Assembly (NCBI GenBank): GCA_043228905.1
Contig: JBHGNT010000015.1
Location: 186,001 to 250,000, forward strand
Direction of reading: 5' to 3'
Source of the DNA: Azolla caroliniana
Lineage: Eukaryota > Polypodiophyta
Length of the DNA stretch: 64,000 nucleotides
The first letter of the stretch is position 1, and every line of letters starts with the position of its first letter. Under the pieces are notes generated by a model. The model did not search any database and had not been told where the DNA came from. It worked only from the letters and a program-made list of their open reading frames with translations. The translations under genes were made by a program, and so were the position numbers. Positions 23,472 through 32,926 of the stretch are shown here, one piece after another.

Positions 23472-24029
23472 TGCGGCACATGGGTGAAAAAAAAAAAAAA
23501 AAAAAAAAAAGAAGAAGAAGAGAGGATCAAGAAAATCATGGTAATGATGAAGGAGGTAGTTACAACCGTCACACGGGTGCACGAGCTATTTAAAGCACAG
23601 AACGTGGGGGGCCGATGTACAAGATTTAACATGCGCGGCAATCAAGGAGTCTTAATGACAGACACGTAGGAGATTCGACACACGCGGCAAAGAAGCGCAA
23701 GCATGACACGCGGCAGCAAAGGACAGACATGCTATTCATGACAGAGCATGCGCAAGTGCCAAAAATAGGACATGCTATTCGAGGCAGAGGACGTGCAGGC
23801 GCCAAAATTAAAGAGTGACATGCTAATTATGGCAGAAGATACGCACGCGCGAAAAACAGGAAAAGGCGGCTATAGGGAAACGCCACTATATAAAGGAAGA
23901 ACCGGAGAAGGGTTCACTTTTTACGAATTTTCCCACAAGCAAACGCAGGCTCAAGACAGCGAGATCCGACGCGCAGAACACCCACACCCCGACCTCAGAC
24001 CACAGGCAGCAGCAGAGGAAGAAGAAGCG
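23472..24029 (+). promoter_or_regulatory. Gypsy-1 pol-ORF3 spacer with repeats and TATA-like box
   Basis: The spacer holds a poly(A) tract (about 23487-23510) and TATTTAAAG near 23587. Three imperfect repeats of about 43-48 bp start GACATGCTA at 23726, 23769 and 23817, followed by ACTATATAAAGG at about 23885-23896, roughly 135 bp before the ORF3 start. This is the layout of an internal promoter. That function is inferred. A related GGACATAATGCTATT block and a TTTAAAG are found in the Gypsy-2 spacer. Confidence 0.45.
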
Positions 24030-26870
24030 ATGGCACTGTCGGAAGGAGCGCGACAATTGCTGAAGGAGAACGGATTAGGAGGGCTGCTGCGGGTCACCGA
24101 CGCTCCGCCACACAAGGAACCAGAGCAGGCGGCAACAGCAGTGGACCTGGCAGAAGTCACTGAAGGAGCGGTACAAGCGCTCACCGGGATTGCGGAGGGC
24201 GGACTTCAGACAATAGAGCTACCCTCGAGCCAAATATTCTTCGAGTATTTCGGCGAATATTCCCTCAGCAGCAAGGCGTATCGCACACAGGGCGGAGAGA
24301 ACCTGCTGTTCGGAGAGGTGGCCCGCGCCCTGATGGAGTATGGGTTCGTGAACCCTCGTCCGGCAGCCATAGCCAAATACCGAGCAGCGATCGTCATCGC
24401 GACATTCGAAGGCCTGCAGGTGGACTGGCTCCACTTCATTACCGAAGGACTGAAAGAGGCGATCAAGCACTTGGTGGAAGGGAAGAAGCCATGGGCCGGA
24501 ATATCCCAATGGTTAACCGTGTTGGTCCCACCGGCGTCCCCCATCAAGCACAAGAAAAGAAGTCGGCAGGAGACTACGCCGAAGCAAACCATGAAGCGCC
24601 GACGAATCCTAGAGAAACACACTCCAGGATGGACACAGGAAGAAGAAGCGCCGCGGGAAGAAGGATCATCTCGACAACCGCGGGAAGAAGACTCCTCCCG
24701 ACAGCAACGGGAGGAAGGCCCATCACGGCAGCCACAGAAACAGCAACAGCAACCGACCACGAAGAAGAAAAAGGTTGAAAAAGGCAAGGAGAAGCTGGCG
24801 AAGAAGACCAGCAAGAGGCAAACCGACACCGAACCAGTAACGCTCGAATCGGAACCGGTACCAGTAAAGGAACCGATAGTCGCACCGACGGAGGACGCTG
24901 AAACAGAGGAAGACTCATCCGAACCGGTGTTAATACTACCAACTAGGCGAGGAAAGGAGAAACGGGCGACAAGACCGACCCCAACAGCGGACGGAACTCA
25001 GCAACGGGCGAAAGAACCGCCTCCAGTAACCGGAACAGAAGCAACACAGGATGAAGGTCCGTCTGCACCAAAGACGGCAGTACCGGAACCGACGGCGGCG
25101 GAGTTCGAAGAACAAAGAAAGGAACAAGCGCCGGAGCAAGAGAAGAGGCCGGAGAAACAACCGGAAAAACAGCCGGAGCTAGGCACGCCTGCTCACACCG
25201 ACGAAGGCAGAACAAAGGCACAATGGCTAAGGTGGTTGTCAGGGCAGTTGTCGGGAGTGGCAGACCAGATGGAGAAAGAGGAGGAGCAAAGGGAACAAGT
25301 GACTAGGACGACGACTAAGGATATGGTCATGCTCCGGGCACAATTACATGAGCTGCAAGAAGAGCTAGCACAGGCAAAAGAAGGCAGCCGACAAGCACAA
25401 GATGGCACCGAACCGGTCGGGACATCAGAAAAGCAAGCCGAACCAGAAACGGAGAAGGAGAAGGCCTTGCAAACCGGCCCTGAGACCGAGAAGTTAATAG
25501 CAACTTTGAAAGAAGAATTACAGGCTCAGGAGGCATTGAGAGATAACGAAAGGGAGCAGCGGAAGTTGGTAGAAGACGACAGACGGCGAATGGAGGAAGG
25601 CCTTCGCCGAAGCAAAGTCATCAATGACCGACTACAAGAAGAAAACGGGACGCTGCAAAAGGAAAAAGATAGGCTGCGCCGACGAATGGAGCAGGAAATC
25701 GAGCGGTTGCGAGAGGAACTCCGACAACAAAAGGACCGGGATGATCGGTTGCGAGCTCAGGTGAACCGACGCCTAAAACAGAAGACGGAGGAATTCGACC
25801 GACTATGTAAGGATTATAAACAGGCCACGTCGGACATCAAGAATCAGGCAGCAACGTACGACCGACAGATAGAGAAGCTGAAAGAGCAACTCAAAGAAAA
25901 CCGCTTGGAATTGTCCAAAGCGAGGGAGGAAGTATCGGCGGAGAAGACCTTGACGTCGGAACAAAGAAAGGAGATGGAAGTACTTCGGCAGAAAGTAGGG
26001 GAGCTGACAAAGAGCAGGAACGAGGAAAAAGTGAAGTCGACTTTCGAAATCAACAAATGGCGGAGTACCTGTGACAAGCAAAAAGCCGACTCTGAAGCTC
26101 AAGCTCAGTTAATGGCCGACATCATCAAACGGATAAGGAAGGAAAAACAAGCAGCTTCGGAACAGGCTAAAGCAGGGGTTGGCCGAATTAAGTTCATCAT
26201 GTCAAGTTGGAGTACCCGAGCTCAGGCCAGCATAAATGAAAGCACGGAGAAGCTCTGGAGGGAATGGGCACAACAGGCAGCTGAACTGCAGACACTTCGA
26301 GCTGATGCAGAAAATCGGAGGAAAACCGGAGATGGGTTCTATAAAATGGACGAAGAAAGTATCGTCAACATCCGGGAAGAACTGTCGGAGGATTTCTATG
26401 CTCTAGCAGAAGAGCATCTCAAGGAAATCCGAGGGTTAGTAGAGAGGTTGGATGACGGGCAGCTCGAAACCCAACTAGAATTGGAAGGGTACGAGAAGGA
26501 CCGACTGCGACAGGAAGCCGAGGGACACACAACGCCGATCTCCATCAGTGAGGGCGAGCGACCGGCTGAAGAGGACCCAACCGACAACGCACCCCGACAA
26601 GAATTACCCGAGGAAGAACTTCCGGAGCAAGATGCAGAGTGGAGACAGGAAAGTACCGAATCCGGGGAGGAAAGGACACAACCAGTGGAAACCGGAGAGA
26701 GCGATACCGGGAACGGAACGGAGGTAGAGCAGGACAGACCCGGACAGGATACAGAAGAAACACCGGTACCACCGGTACAAGCAGAGTCGGAGCAGCAAGA
26801 TGCGAAAAGGCAGCCAATCCAATCGGAAGTCGGAGACGGCACAGGCAAGACAACACTTGAAACCTCTTAG
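24030..26870 (+). CDS. Gypsy-1 ORF3: coiled-coil protein of unknown function, about 946 aa
   Basis: The start at 24030 (MALSEGAR) is chosen because it aligns with the Gypsy-2 ORF3 start (MDPQTLSEA); the frame is open upstream to 23772. Residues 1 to about 190 form a conserved module with PPHKE, ALTG, FGEYSL and YRTQGG motifs. A Lys/Glu/Pro-rich linker follows, then a long Glu/Lys/Arg/Gln coiled coil (about residues 480-760). A second conserved module contains AAELQTLRAD, NRRK and LSEDFYALAEEHL. The tail is acidic. I see no signal peptide or membrane segment, so a fusogenic envelope is unlikely despite the env-like position. It is uninterrupted, in contrast to gag and pol of the same element. 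I do not recognise its family; a structural or particle-associated role is speculation. Confidence 0.85.
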   Translation: MALSEGARQLLKENGLGGLLRVTDAPPHKEPEQAATAVDLAEVTEGAVQALTGIAEGGLQTIELPSSQIFFEYFGEYSLSSKAYRTQGGENLLFGEVARALMEYGFVNPRPAAIAKYRAAIVIATFEGLQVDWLHFITEGLKEAIKHLVEGKKPWAGISQWLTVLVPPASPIKHKKRSRQETTPKQTMKRRRILEKHTPGWTQEEEAPREEGSSRQPREEDSSRQQREEGPSRQPQKQQQQPTTKKKKVEKGKEKLAKKTSKRQTDTEPVTLESEPVPVKEPIVAPTEDAETEEDSSEPVLILPTRRGKEKRATRPTPTADGTQQRAKEPPPVTGTEATQDEGPSAPKTAVPEPTAAEFEEQRKEQAPEQEKRPEKQPEKQPELGTPAHTDEGRTKAQWLRWLSGQLSGVADQMEKEEEQREQVTRTTTKDMVMLRAQLHELQEELAQAKEGSRQAQDGTEPVGTSEKQAEPETEKEKALQTGPETEKLIATLKEELQAQEALRDNEREQRKLVEDDRRRMEEGLRRSKVINDRLQEENGTLQKEKDRLRRRMEQEIERLREELRQQKDRDDRLRAQVNRRLKQKTEEFDRLCKDYKQATSDIKNQAATYDRQIEKLKEQLKENRLELSKAREEVSAEKTLTSEQRKEMEVLRQKVGELTKSRNEEKVKSTFEINKWRSTCDKQKADSEAQAQLMADIIKRIRKEKQAASEQAKAGVGRIKFIMSSWSTRAQASINESTEKLWREWAQQAAELQTLRADAENRRKTGDGFYKMDEESIVNIREELSEDFYALAEEHLKEIRGLVERLDDGQLETQLELEGYEKDRLRQEAEGHTTPISISEGERPAEEDPTDNAPRQELPEEELPEQDAEWRQESTESGEERTQPVETGESDTGNGTEVEQDRPGQDTEETPVPPVQAESEQQDAKRQPIQSEVGDGTGKTTLETS

Positions 26871-26910
26871 CAGAGTTTGCTGGATATTTTGGAGGAAGAC
26901 TGAAGCCGGT

Positions 26911-26953
26911 TGTGGGTTCGAAGTGCAATGCACTTTCCCACGGGCGTGCCATG
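26911..26953 (+). other. Gypsy-1 3' LTR-proximal hairpin block (no polypurine tract)
   Basis: Directly before the 3' LTR, AAGTGC-AAT-GCACTT (26921-26935) and CACG-GG-CGTG (26939-26948) can form two hairpins, followed by CCATG and the LTR. The equivalent sites in Gypsy-2 and Gypsy-3 keep TCCCACGGGCGTGCCATG and show GTAC-AAG-GTAC as the first hairpin. No purine run is present in the last 40 bases. Confidence 0.7.
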
Positions 26954-27323
26954 TGTTGACCGGTCAGAGAAGGCAAATGGGAAAGCAAGGTCGGATCGGA
27001 TAAATATAGAAATAGGAATAGAATTATTAGGAGGGACGGATCCGGTAGTTGTAACCGATCCGGATCCGAACCGATTCGGTTTCGGTTAACGGTTGCCTAA
27101 GAGCACCGATTGTAATCTGGCCGGATGCCTATAAAAGGATCCGATGTTTTGTAATGAAGTGACGAAGAATTAATATAGTTTTGCTTATGCTTATTGATCT
27201 TGTCTTCGTCTGTGCTTAAGTGTAATTATCATACGCGTGTATTAACATCCTATCCCTACCACCCCTTTGGAGAAGTGTCGGATAGACACCTGTGTTGCGG
27301 CTAGTCCAGCCATACATACAACA
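26954..27323 (+). repeat. Gypsy-1 3' LTR
   Basis: 370 bp, apparently identical to 11658-12027, followed by the target duplication CTTCC at 27324-27328. Confidence 0.95.
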
Positions 27324-28087
27324 CTTCCGGCACCGCCTTGACTCCCCCTGCTTGTGGAAGTCCCGGAACTACTGTCGGCATGCTCATAGTGCCTCCGTTC
27401 CTGCTCTTGCCGGCCGCCTCCATTGCGTGCCGATCCACCTCTTCCACCACGCCCACGGAGCCGATCTATTCCCGTGTACAACATTCGGCTGTCCGGGGAT
27501 GCACTGGTAGATGCACCGGCGTGGTTCTCCTCTACAAGGAGCATCGACTGTAAGTCGAAGAATGAGGGGGTATTCTCCCTTGTACACACTGCAGTCCAGA
27601 ACGCTCCGAACTTGGACGCCAGGCCTCCGAGACATACCTGCACCATCTCGTCTTCCTCTATGGTAACATTGATAGAGGCGAGTGAGTCGCAGATCTCCTT
27701 TATCCGGCCCGTGTAGTCTGCCACAGACATGTTCTTCTGTCGAACATTGCTCAACTCCTGTCTGAGTTGCAGCTTCCGGGCAGTGGTGCTTGCGGCGAAA
27801 ACCTTTTTCAGGTTCCCCCAAGCATCCTTCGGTGTCTTGGCGTCACGGATGTGGCTGAGCAGCTGATCGCCGACACTGGACACGAAGCAGTACATCACCC
27901 TGCTTGCCGCCTGTTCCCATACCGGGAAGTCCTTGTGTGTCGAGTTTGGCGCCGCATCATTCGCTCCTTCGACATAACTCCAGTACCCGTGTCCAAGCAG
28001 GTACTGGTGCATCTTGTAAGACCAGGATGTGTAGTTGCTCCTGTCGAGCTTCTCCACCGGGAGCGACGTAGCCATGCCTCTATCCAT
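27324..28087 (-). pseudogene. Copia-1 gag, N-terminal part
   Basis: Minus-strand start at 28087, with copia gag features: LDRSNYTSWSYKMHQYL, RVMYCFVSSVGDQLL, a DAWGNLKKVF motif and LASKFGAFW. It ends in a Gly/Arg-rich stretch cut by Gypsy-1 at 27324. The frame continues in phase at 11652 into the zinc knuckle. An upstream in-frame ATG (MDRGMATSL) is used here; MATSLPVEK five residues later is equally possible. Confidence 0.9.
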
Positions 28088-28169
28088 GTCTTCTACTGTG
28101 TCTGTTTTCGACCTGTTAGGGTTTTCTTCTCAAGAGTAAATGTCTGCAGCAGAGGTTCTCAACCCTCGC

Positions 28170-28181
28170 GCTTTGATACCA
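28170..28181 (-). other. Copia-1 primer binding site
   Basis: The minus strand reads TGGTATCAAAGC directly after the 5' LTR, a close variant of the initiator tRNA-Met complement. Confidence 0.85.
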
Positions 28182-28550
28182 TGTAAATGTAAGTGTTTGC
28201 GGAAGCGTAAAACAGAGAACAACACACACACACACACACACACAGAGCGAGAGAGACAGAGAGAGCAGGACACAATTTCAAAATTATATTAAGACTCAGT
28301 GTTTACACACTGTGCTAAGTAGCACTATTTATACAAGTCCTCTTGGGACTGACAGAAGTACCATGTACTTCAATGCTCACACGAGCATCTGACACTTACT
28401 ACGAGACAATAGATACCTAGTAGTCTATCCTATTCTAGGCTTCCGATTGGACTGCCGGTTACGGATTGCACACCGTCATACCGATCCGTCTCGCTTACCG
28501 GCTCCGGCTTATTCAGCCGATCCGACTCCGATTGAGCTTGCCGCTCAACA
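28182..28550 (-). repeat. Copia-1 5' LTR
   Basis: 369 bp matching 6999-7379. Its microsatellite is mainly (CA)n where the other LTR has (GA)n, and it lacks about 12 bp between two GATCCGT copies. Confidence 0.93.
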
Positions 28551-28555
28551 AGTGT

Positions 28556-28838
28556 GAAGTAATTAAACTTAAATTAACTATTCACGCTTTTTAGAGTTTT
28601 CTTACAATAAGTCAATTCACTCTCTCACTAAATATAGTCTCTCCTATGTGCAACACAAAATGTGGTTCCCATTGGAATATGCTCAAACATGCTAGAAAAC
28701 CCCATTGCTTGAGAATCGTCAATTTTGACTCCAAGAGATACATTGCTCTTTCTCGCGATTTACATGATTTTCAAATCATGCATAAGAAATTTGCATTTCC
28801 TTGTCATCTCAACTTATCACTAGAATAACCTACCTTTC
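28556..28838. other. Host DNA between the two retrotransposon nests
   Basis: 283 bp of AT-rich sequence between the Copia-1 and Copia-3 target sites. It is the continuation of the sequence left of 6998. No gene seen. Confidence 0.5.
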
Positions 28839-28843
28839 ATATC

Positions 28844-29356
28844 TGTTAGGAAACAGGTCCCTCCGGATGGGAAGTGAGAACCGGACGATGCGTACCCGGC
28901 TACAGAAGACCCGGTGAGAACCGGATGACGAGTCCTCGGCAAGAGCTGGATGAAGGGACATATTCGTGAATATGTTTCTGAGAGTCCTTTTGGGCTATAT
29001 TTGTAAATAGCCGAAAAGTCATATTAGTATAAATATGACTTAGGGCAAACTTATGTTGTGAGTGTTGTCATTCTTGTTGGCGCAAGATTAGAGCGCAACA
29101 GTGTACAGAGAGAGAGAGAGAGGGAAAGAGATGAAGAGGTCGTTGCCTCCGTGAGCTCACTGTTGTATATTGTTACATAGTGATAGTTAGCAATCAGTGT
29201 ACTGTCGTGGTTTTTCCCGTGTTTGGGTTTTCCACGTAAACATCATGTGTACTCTTCTCTCCATTTTGTCGTGCATTCATTCCTCGTTTTTTCTGTGTTT
29301 GATCCTAAGCTTGGTTGTGGCCGAGCGTTGTTCATTGGGAGCGTGTATTCCTGTCA
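28844..29356 (+). repeat. Copia-3 5' LTR
   Basis: TATA-like AGTATAAATATG lies near 29026-29037 and a (GA)n tract at about 29107-29122. Relative to the 3' LTR it lacks a 51-bp segment bordered by direct repeats of GAGGTCGTTGCCTC. Confidence 0.93.
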
Positions 29357-29359
29357 AAG

Positions 29360-29371
29360 TGGTATCAGAGC
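29360..29371 (+). other. Copia-3 primer binding site
   Basis: TGGTATCAGAGC three bases after the 5' LTR, complementary to initiator tRNA-Met. Confidence 0.92.
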
Positions 29372-29387
29372 GAGGCGACACAAAAAT

Positions 29388-32300
29388 ATGGACGATTCAT
29401 TGGGAGACATGTTCAAGCTCATTGACTCCAACTATTCGGTGTGGAAGTCGAAGATGAGGGACATGCTCGTGGTTAAAGATCTTTGGCTGTCGGTTCAGTT
29501 CGGGGACAAGAGACCGGACAAAATCGACGTCGCGATATGGGAGGTGATGCACATGAAGACAACGGCTTACATACGGTGCTTCATCGACATGAGTCTATAC
29601 AACAACTTCAATGAAGAGAGCAAGGCTCATGAGCTCTGGGAGAAGATCAACATTATGTTTTAGAACAAAAATGTTGTCAATCAGGTTTCGGTATTCCGGA
29701 AGCTAGTAAGACTCTGGTACCAAGATGGCTCCAGCATGGCGGAGCACATGAATGCCTTTCAATGGCTGATCCACCAGGCAACATCATTGGAAGTACCTCT
29801 TGCCGATGAGGTACTAGCACTACTCCTGCTCGGTTCCCTCCCAGATAGCTGGGAGACGTTGGTTGTCACCTTTGGCAACGCTGGGCCGGAAGGGAAACGG
29901 TTATCCCTAGCAAGAGTGAAGTCGAGCTTGCTAGATGAGGAGGCGCGTCGGAAAGATAAGGATACGAGCTCCGACTCCAAAGCGCTCCTCATCGAATCGG
30001 AACGCGGAAGACAAAGGAACCGTAGTCCCCAGAACTAGGAAAAGTCGGGGACACGATCAAAGTCAAGGGGGAGGCCTACTTGCTTCTATTGCGGCAAGAC
30101 GAGACACTTCTAGAAAAACTGTTGGCACTTCCGGAAAGACAAGGAAACCGACGGTACCGATTCGAAGCGGACACCGGACCGGAACGGTAAAGACCGGAGG
30201 GGGCCGAACCGGAAGGGAACGACGACAATCGTGGCAAGTGAAGAAGAGTTGATGCTCATCACCGAGGAGAGTGAGTTGAACATTGCCGGCGACGAGACAA
30301 AGTGGGTTGTTGATTCTGGAGCGTCGTTCCACCTTACCCCAGACCGTAAATACTTCTCATCCTACACAGTCAGTGATCACGGTTGTGTCCGGATGGGGAA
30401 TGAAGATACATGCCGAATTGTCATCATAGGAGACGTGTGGTTGACAACGCCAACCGGATGCAAACTGCTACTAAAGGATGTTCGACACGTTTCGGAGGTT
30501 CGACTGAACCTGATATCAGTCGGTCGGCTAGATGATGAAGGCTACACGGGTAGCATCCGGAACGGTGTTATGAAGTTCAGCAAAGGGAGCCTGATTGTGG
30601 CTTGGGCCCGGAAGGTAAACACATTGTACCTGATGAATGCCCGGTTATGTTCGGAGGAAGTGAACGTGGCTTCCGACACTGCCGGTGAGTTGTGGCACAA
30701 GAGGCTGTGCCACATGAGCGAGAAGGGGATGAAGAGGCTCGCAGACGACAACCTCATTCCAGTGAAGAACGTGCACTTGGAGAAGTGCACTGATTGTTTG
30801 GCTGGTAAACAAAACCGGACCTCCTTCCGATCGAGGCCACTGATGAGATGTAATGCACCACTTGAGTTGGTGCATATTGATGTATGTCAAGTGGACACGA
30901 AGTCACATGCCAGATCGCAGTACTTTGTGACGTTCATAGATGACCACAACCGGAAGTTGTGCGCCACACCATTGAAGACGAATGATTAGGTGTTATCCGT
31001 CTTCAAAGAGCTCCACGTGAGAGTGGAAAGAGAAACCGGCCGGAAGCTGAAGGCGGTTCAAGCAGATAACGGAGGTGAATACCGGGGGCAGTTCGAGGAG
31101 TACTATCGCTCGAAGGGAATCCGGCTTGAATTTATCGTGCTGAAGACACCAGAACTAAATGGGTTGGCCTAGAGGATGAACCAGACCATAATGGAGAGGG
31201 TCTGGAGTATGCTGGCACATGCAAAACTACCCAAGAATTTTTGGGCTAAGGCATTGTCGACGGCGACATATGTGATAAACAAATCACCCTCGGTGCCCTT
31301 GGACGGAGACACGCCGCAGAGAGTATGGACCGGTAAGGAAATGTCCTACCGGCATCTGAAGGTGTTCGGGTGTCTTGCGTACGTGCATGTAGCTAAGGAC
31401 TGGAGAGGAAAGTTAGATCCAAAGACCCGACCATGCATATTCCTCGGTTACGACGACGATGAGTTCGGCTACCGAGTGTGGGACCCAGTCGACAAGAAGG
31501 TATTCCGGAGTCGAGATATTATCTTCATGGAGGACAAGACGCTCGCCGACTGGGAGTCGGAGAAGAAGATAATGAACTCCAAGTCGACTGGTAAGGATCG
31601 ATTCTATGATGAGCAGACCCAACCGGCAAGAGACCGGTTAGCACTCGAGGAACTAGCCGGTTACGGTGAGGATATCGAACCGGCAGAAGAAGAAGTAGAG
31701 GAAGCTGAAACCGGAACCGGCCAAGACCCTGAATCGGATTCGGATGAAGATCAAATAGTGGAGCTGGTTGCCGAAGTCCAAAGACGGAGATATCCTCTCA
31801 GAGAGAGAAGGGGCCCCCGGAGATTTCCGGATGTAGAGCATGTGCTGCTGACCGATGAGGGAGAGCCGGAAAGCTTCGAAGAAGCGAAGGATGACACCCA
31901 TAGCCGCAAATGGTTAAGTGCCATGCAGGATGAGATGGATTCCCTACATGAGAACCATACATACGAATTGGTGGAGTTGCCGAAAGGAAAGCGAGCAATT
32001 CGAAATAAGTGGATGTACAAGTTGAAACCAGGAGATGTCGGGAACCCCCCGAGATACAAAGCCAGGATCGTGGTGAAGGGGTTCTAGCAGAAGAAGGGTG
32101 TGGACTTCGACAAGATATTTGCCCCGATGACCTCCATCTGGACGATGCTTTGTATAGCGGCAAGCATGGACATCAAGGTAGAGCAGCTAGACGTGAAGAC
32201 AACATTCGTTCATGGTGACCTCGAAGAGGAGATCTACATGCAACAACCGAAAGGATTCATGGAGAAAGGGAAGGAGCACCTGGCTTGCCGATTGAAGAAG

Positions 32301-32440
32301 AGCCTGTACGGACTGAAGCAGGCTCCTCGACAATGGTACCGGAAGTTCGACTCCTTCATGACCGATCAAGGGTACCACAAGACGCAGGCCGATCACTACG
32401 TGTTTGTGAAGAAGTTCGAAGGAGGCGACTTCCTAATACT
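29388..32440 (+). pseudogene. Copia-3 gag-pol, 5' part (gag to RT)
   Basis: The frame starts at ATG 29388 (MDDSLGDMF). It has gag (SVWKSKMRDMLVV, LGSLPDSWETLVV), a zinc knuckle starting CFYCGKTRH, protease WVVDSGASFHLT, the integrase zinc region (HKRLCH...CTDCLAGKQ), the integrase core and the N-terminal half of RT (LKKSLYGLKQAPRQWY). In-frame TAG stops lie at 29661, 30036, 30111, 30987, 31170 and 32085, with no frameshift. Five stand where family members normally have Gln or Arg; at 31170 the usual residue is Glu. Gypsy-2 breaks it just before YVDD. Confidence 0.9.
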
Positions 32441-32873
32441 TGTTACCGGCCGGCAAAGGAGTCCAGAGTGTGAAACGGGGAGTTATTTAATTAGTAGGAA
32501 TGGTTGTAAGTAAGCTATGAGTGTGGACGGACGGATCGGAATCGGTATGCCGTTTCGGATCCGGACCGATCCCGAACAGGTGCGGATGGCACCGTTTTGT
32601 AATACAGACCGGAAACCTATCTAAAGGCCCGAATACAATGTAATGAACAACGGTTAATTAATAAAGCTTAGTGTTGTTATCTCTCTGTGTTAATTGACGT
32701 TCTGCATTCATTGTTATATCTTACGCGTGTGATTATTAAAGACGATCATGCTAAGTAACCTAATTAAGTCGGATTAATCGTTGAGTCTAATCCTGTTGCC
32801 GTAACACCCCTTTGGTGAAGTGTCTTCCGTAGACACCCTGTGTTAGGCCATTGTCCGGCCCTAAGAGTTAACA
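32441..32873 (+). repeat. Gypsy-2 5' LTR
   Basis: It starts TGTTACCGGCCGG and ends GAGTTAACA. It has a TATA-like CTATCTAAAGG (CTATTTAAAGG in the 3' copy) and the conserved hairpin GTGTCT-TCCGT-AGACAC near the end. Confidence 0.94.
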
Positions 32874-32926
32874 CAGTTTTTGGCAACCACGATTCCTGTT
32901 TTTGAAGCGAACGATGGCACGGATGG

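Larger units (their letters stand above)
11658..27323 (+). mobile_element. Gypsy-1: Ty3/gypsy element with a third ORF, carrying nested Copia-2a
   Basis: It is bounded by two 370-bp LTRs that look identical by eye and by a perfect target duplication CTTCC (11653-11657 and 27324-27328). It inserted into the gag region of Copia-1 in opposite orientation. Without Copia-2a it is about 10.1 kb. Gene order is gag, protease-RT-RNase H-integrase, then ORF3. Integrase after RNase H places it in Ty3/gypsy. The identical LTRs indicate a very recent insertion, yet gag and pol each carry one TAG stop. Confidence 0.95.
6999..28550 (-). mobile_element. Copia-1: Ty1/copia element carrying a nested Gypsy-1
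   Basis: The outer boundaries are set by LTRs of 381 bp (6999-7379) and 369 bp (28182-28550) and by a perfect target duplication AGTGT (6994-6998 and 28551-28555). The element lies on the minus strand, with its 5' LTR on the right. About 5.9 kb is Copia-1 itself; the rest is Gypsy-1 with Copia-2a inside. Gag-pol order is gag, protease, integrase, RT, RNase H, as in Copia. The reading frame is continuous across the Gypsy-1 insertion once the insert and one copy of CTTCC are removed. The two LTRs differ by a handful of substitutions, a 12-bp deletion and microsatellite change, so this is the oldest layer of this nest. Confidence 0.95.

Noticed and set aside
23487-23510. Poly(A) tract as the tail of a retroposed gene
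   Set aside because: It lies between pol and ORF3 in an element with intact LTRs; no target duplication or processed gene adjoins it.
26905-26953. tRNA gene or tRNA-like T-arm (GGTTCGAA) before the Gypsy 3' LTR
   Set aside because: Only a B-box-like string is present; no A box, acceptor stem or cloverleaf could be built.
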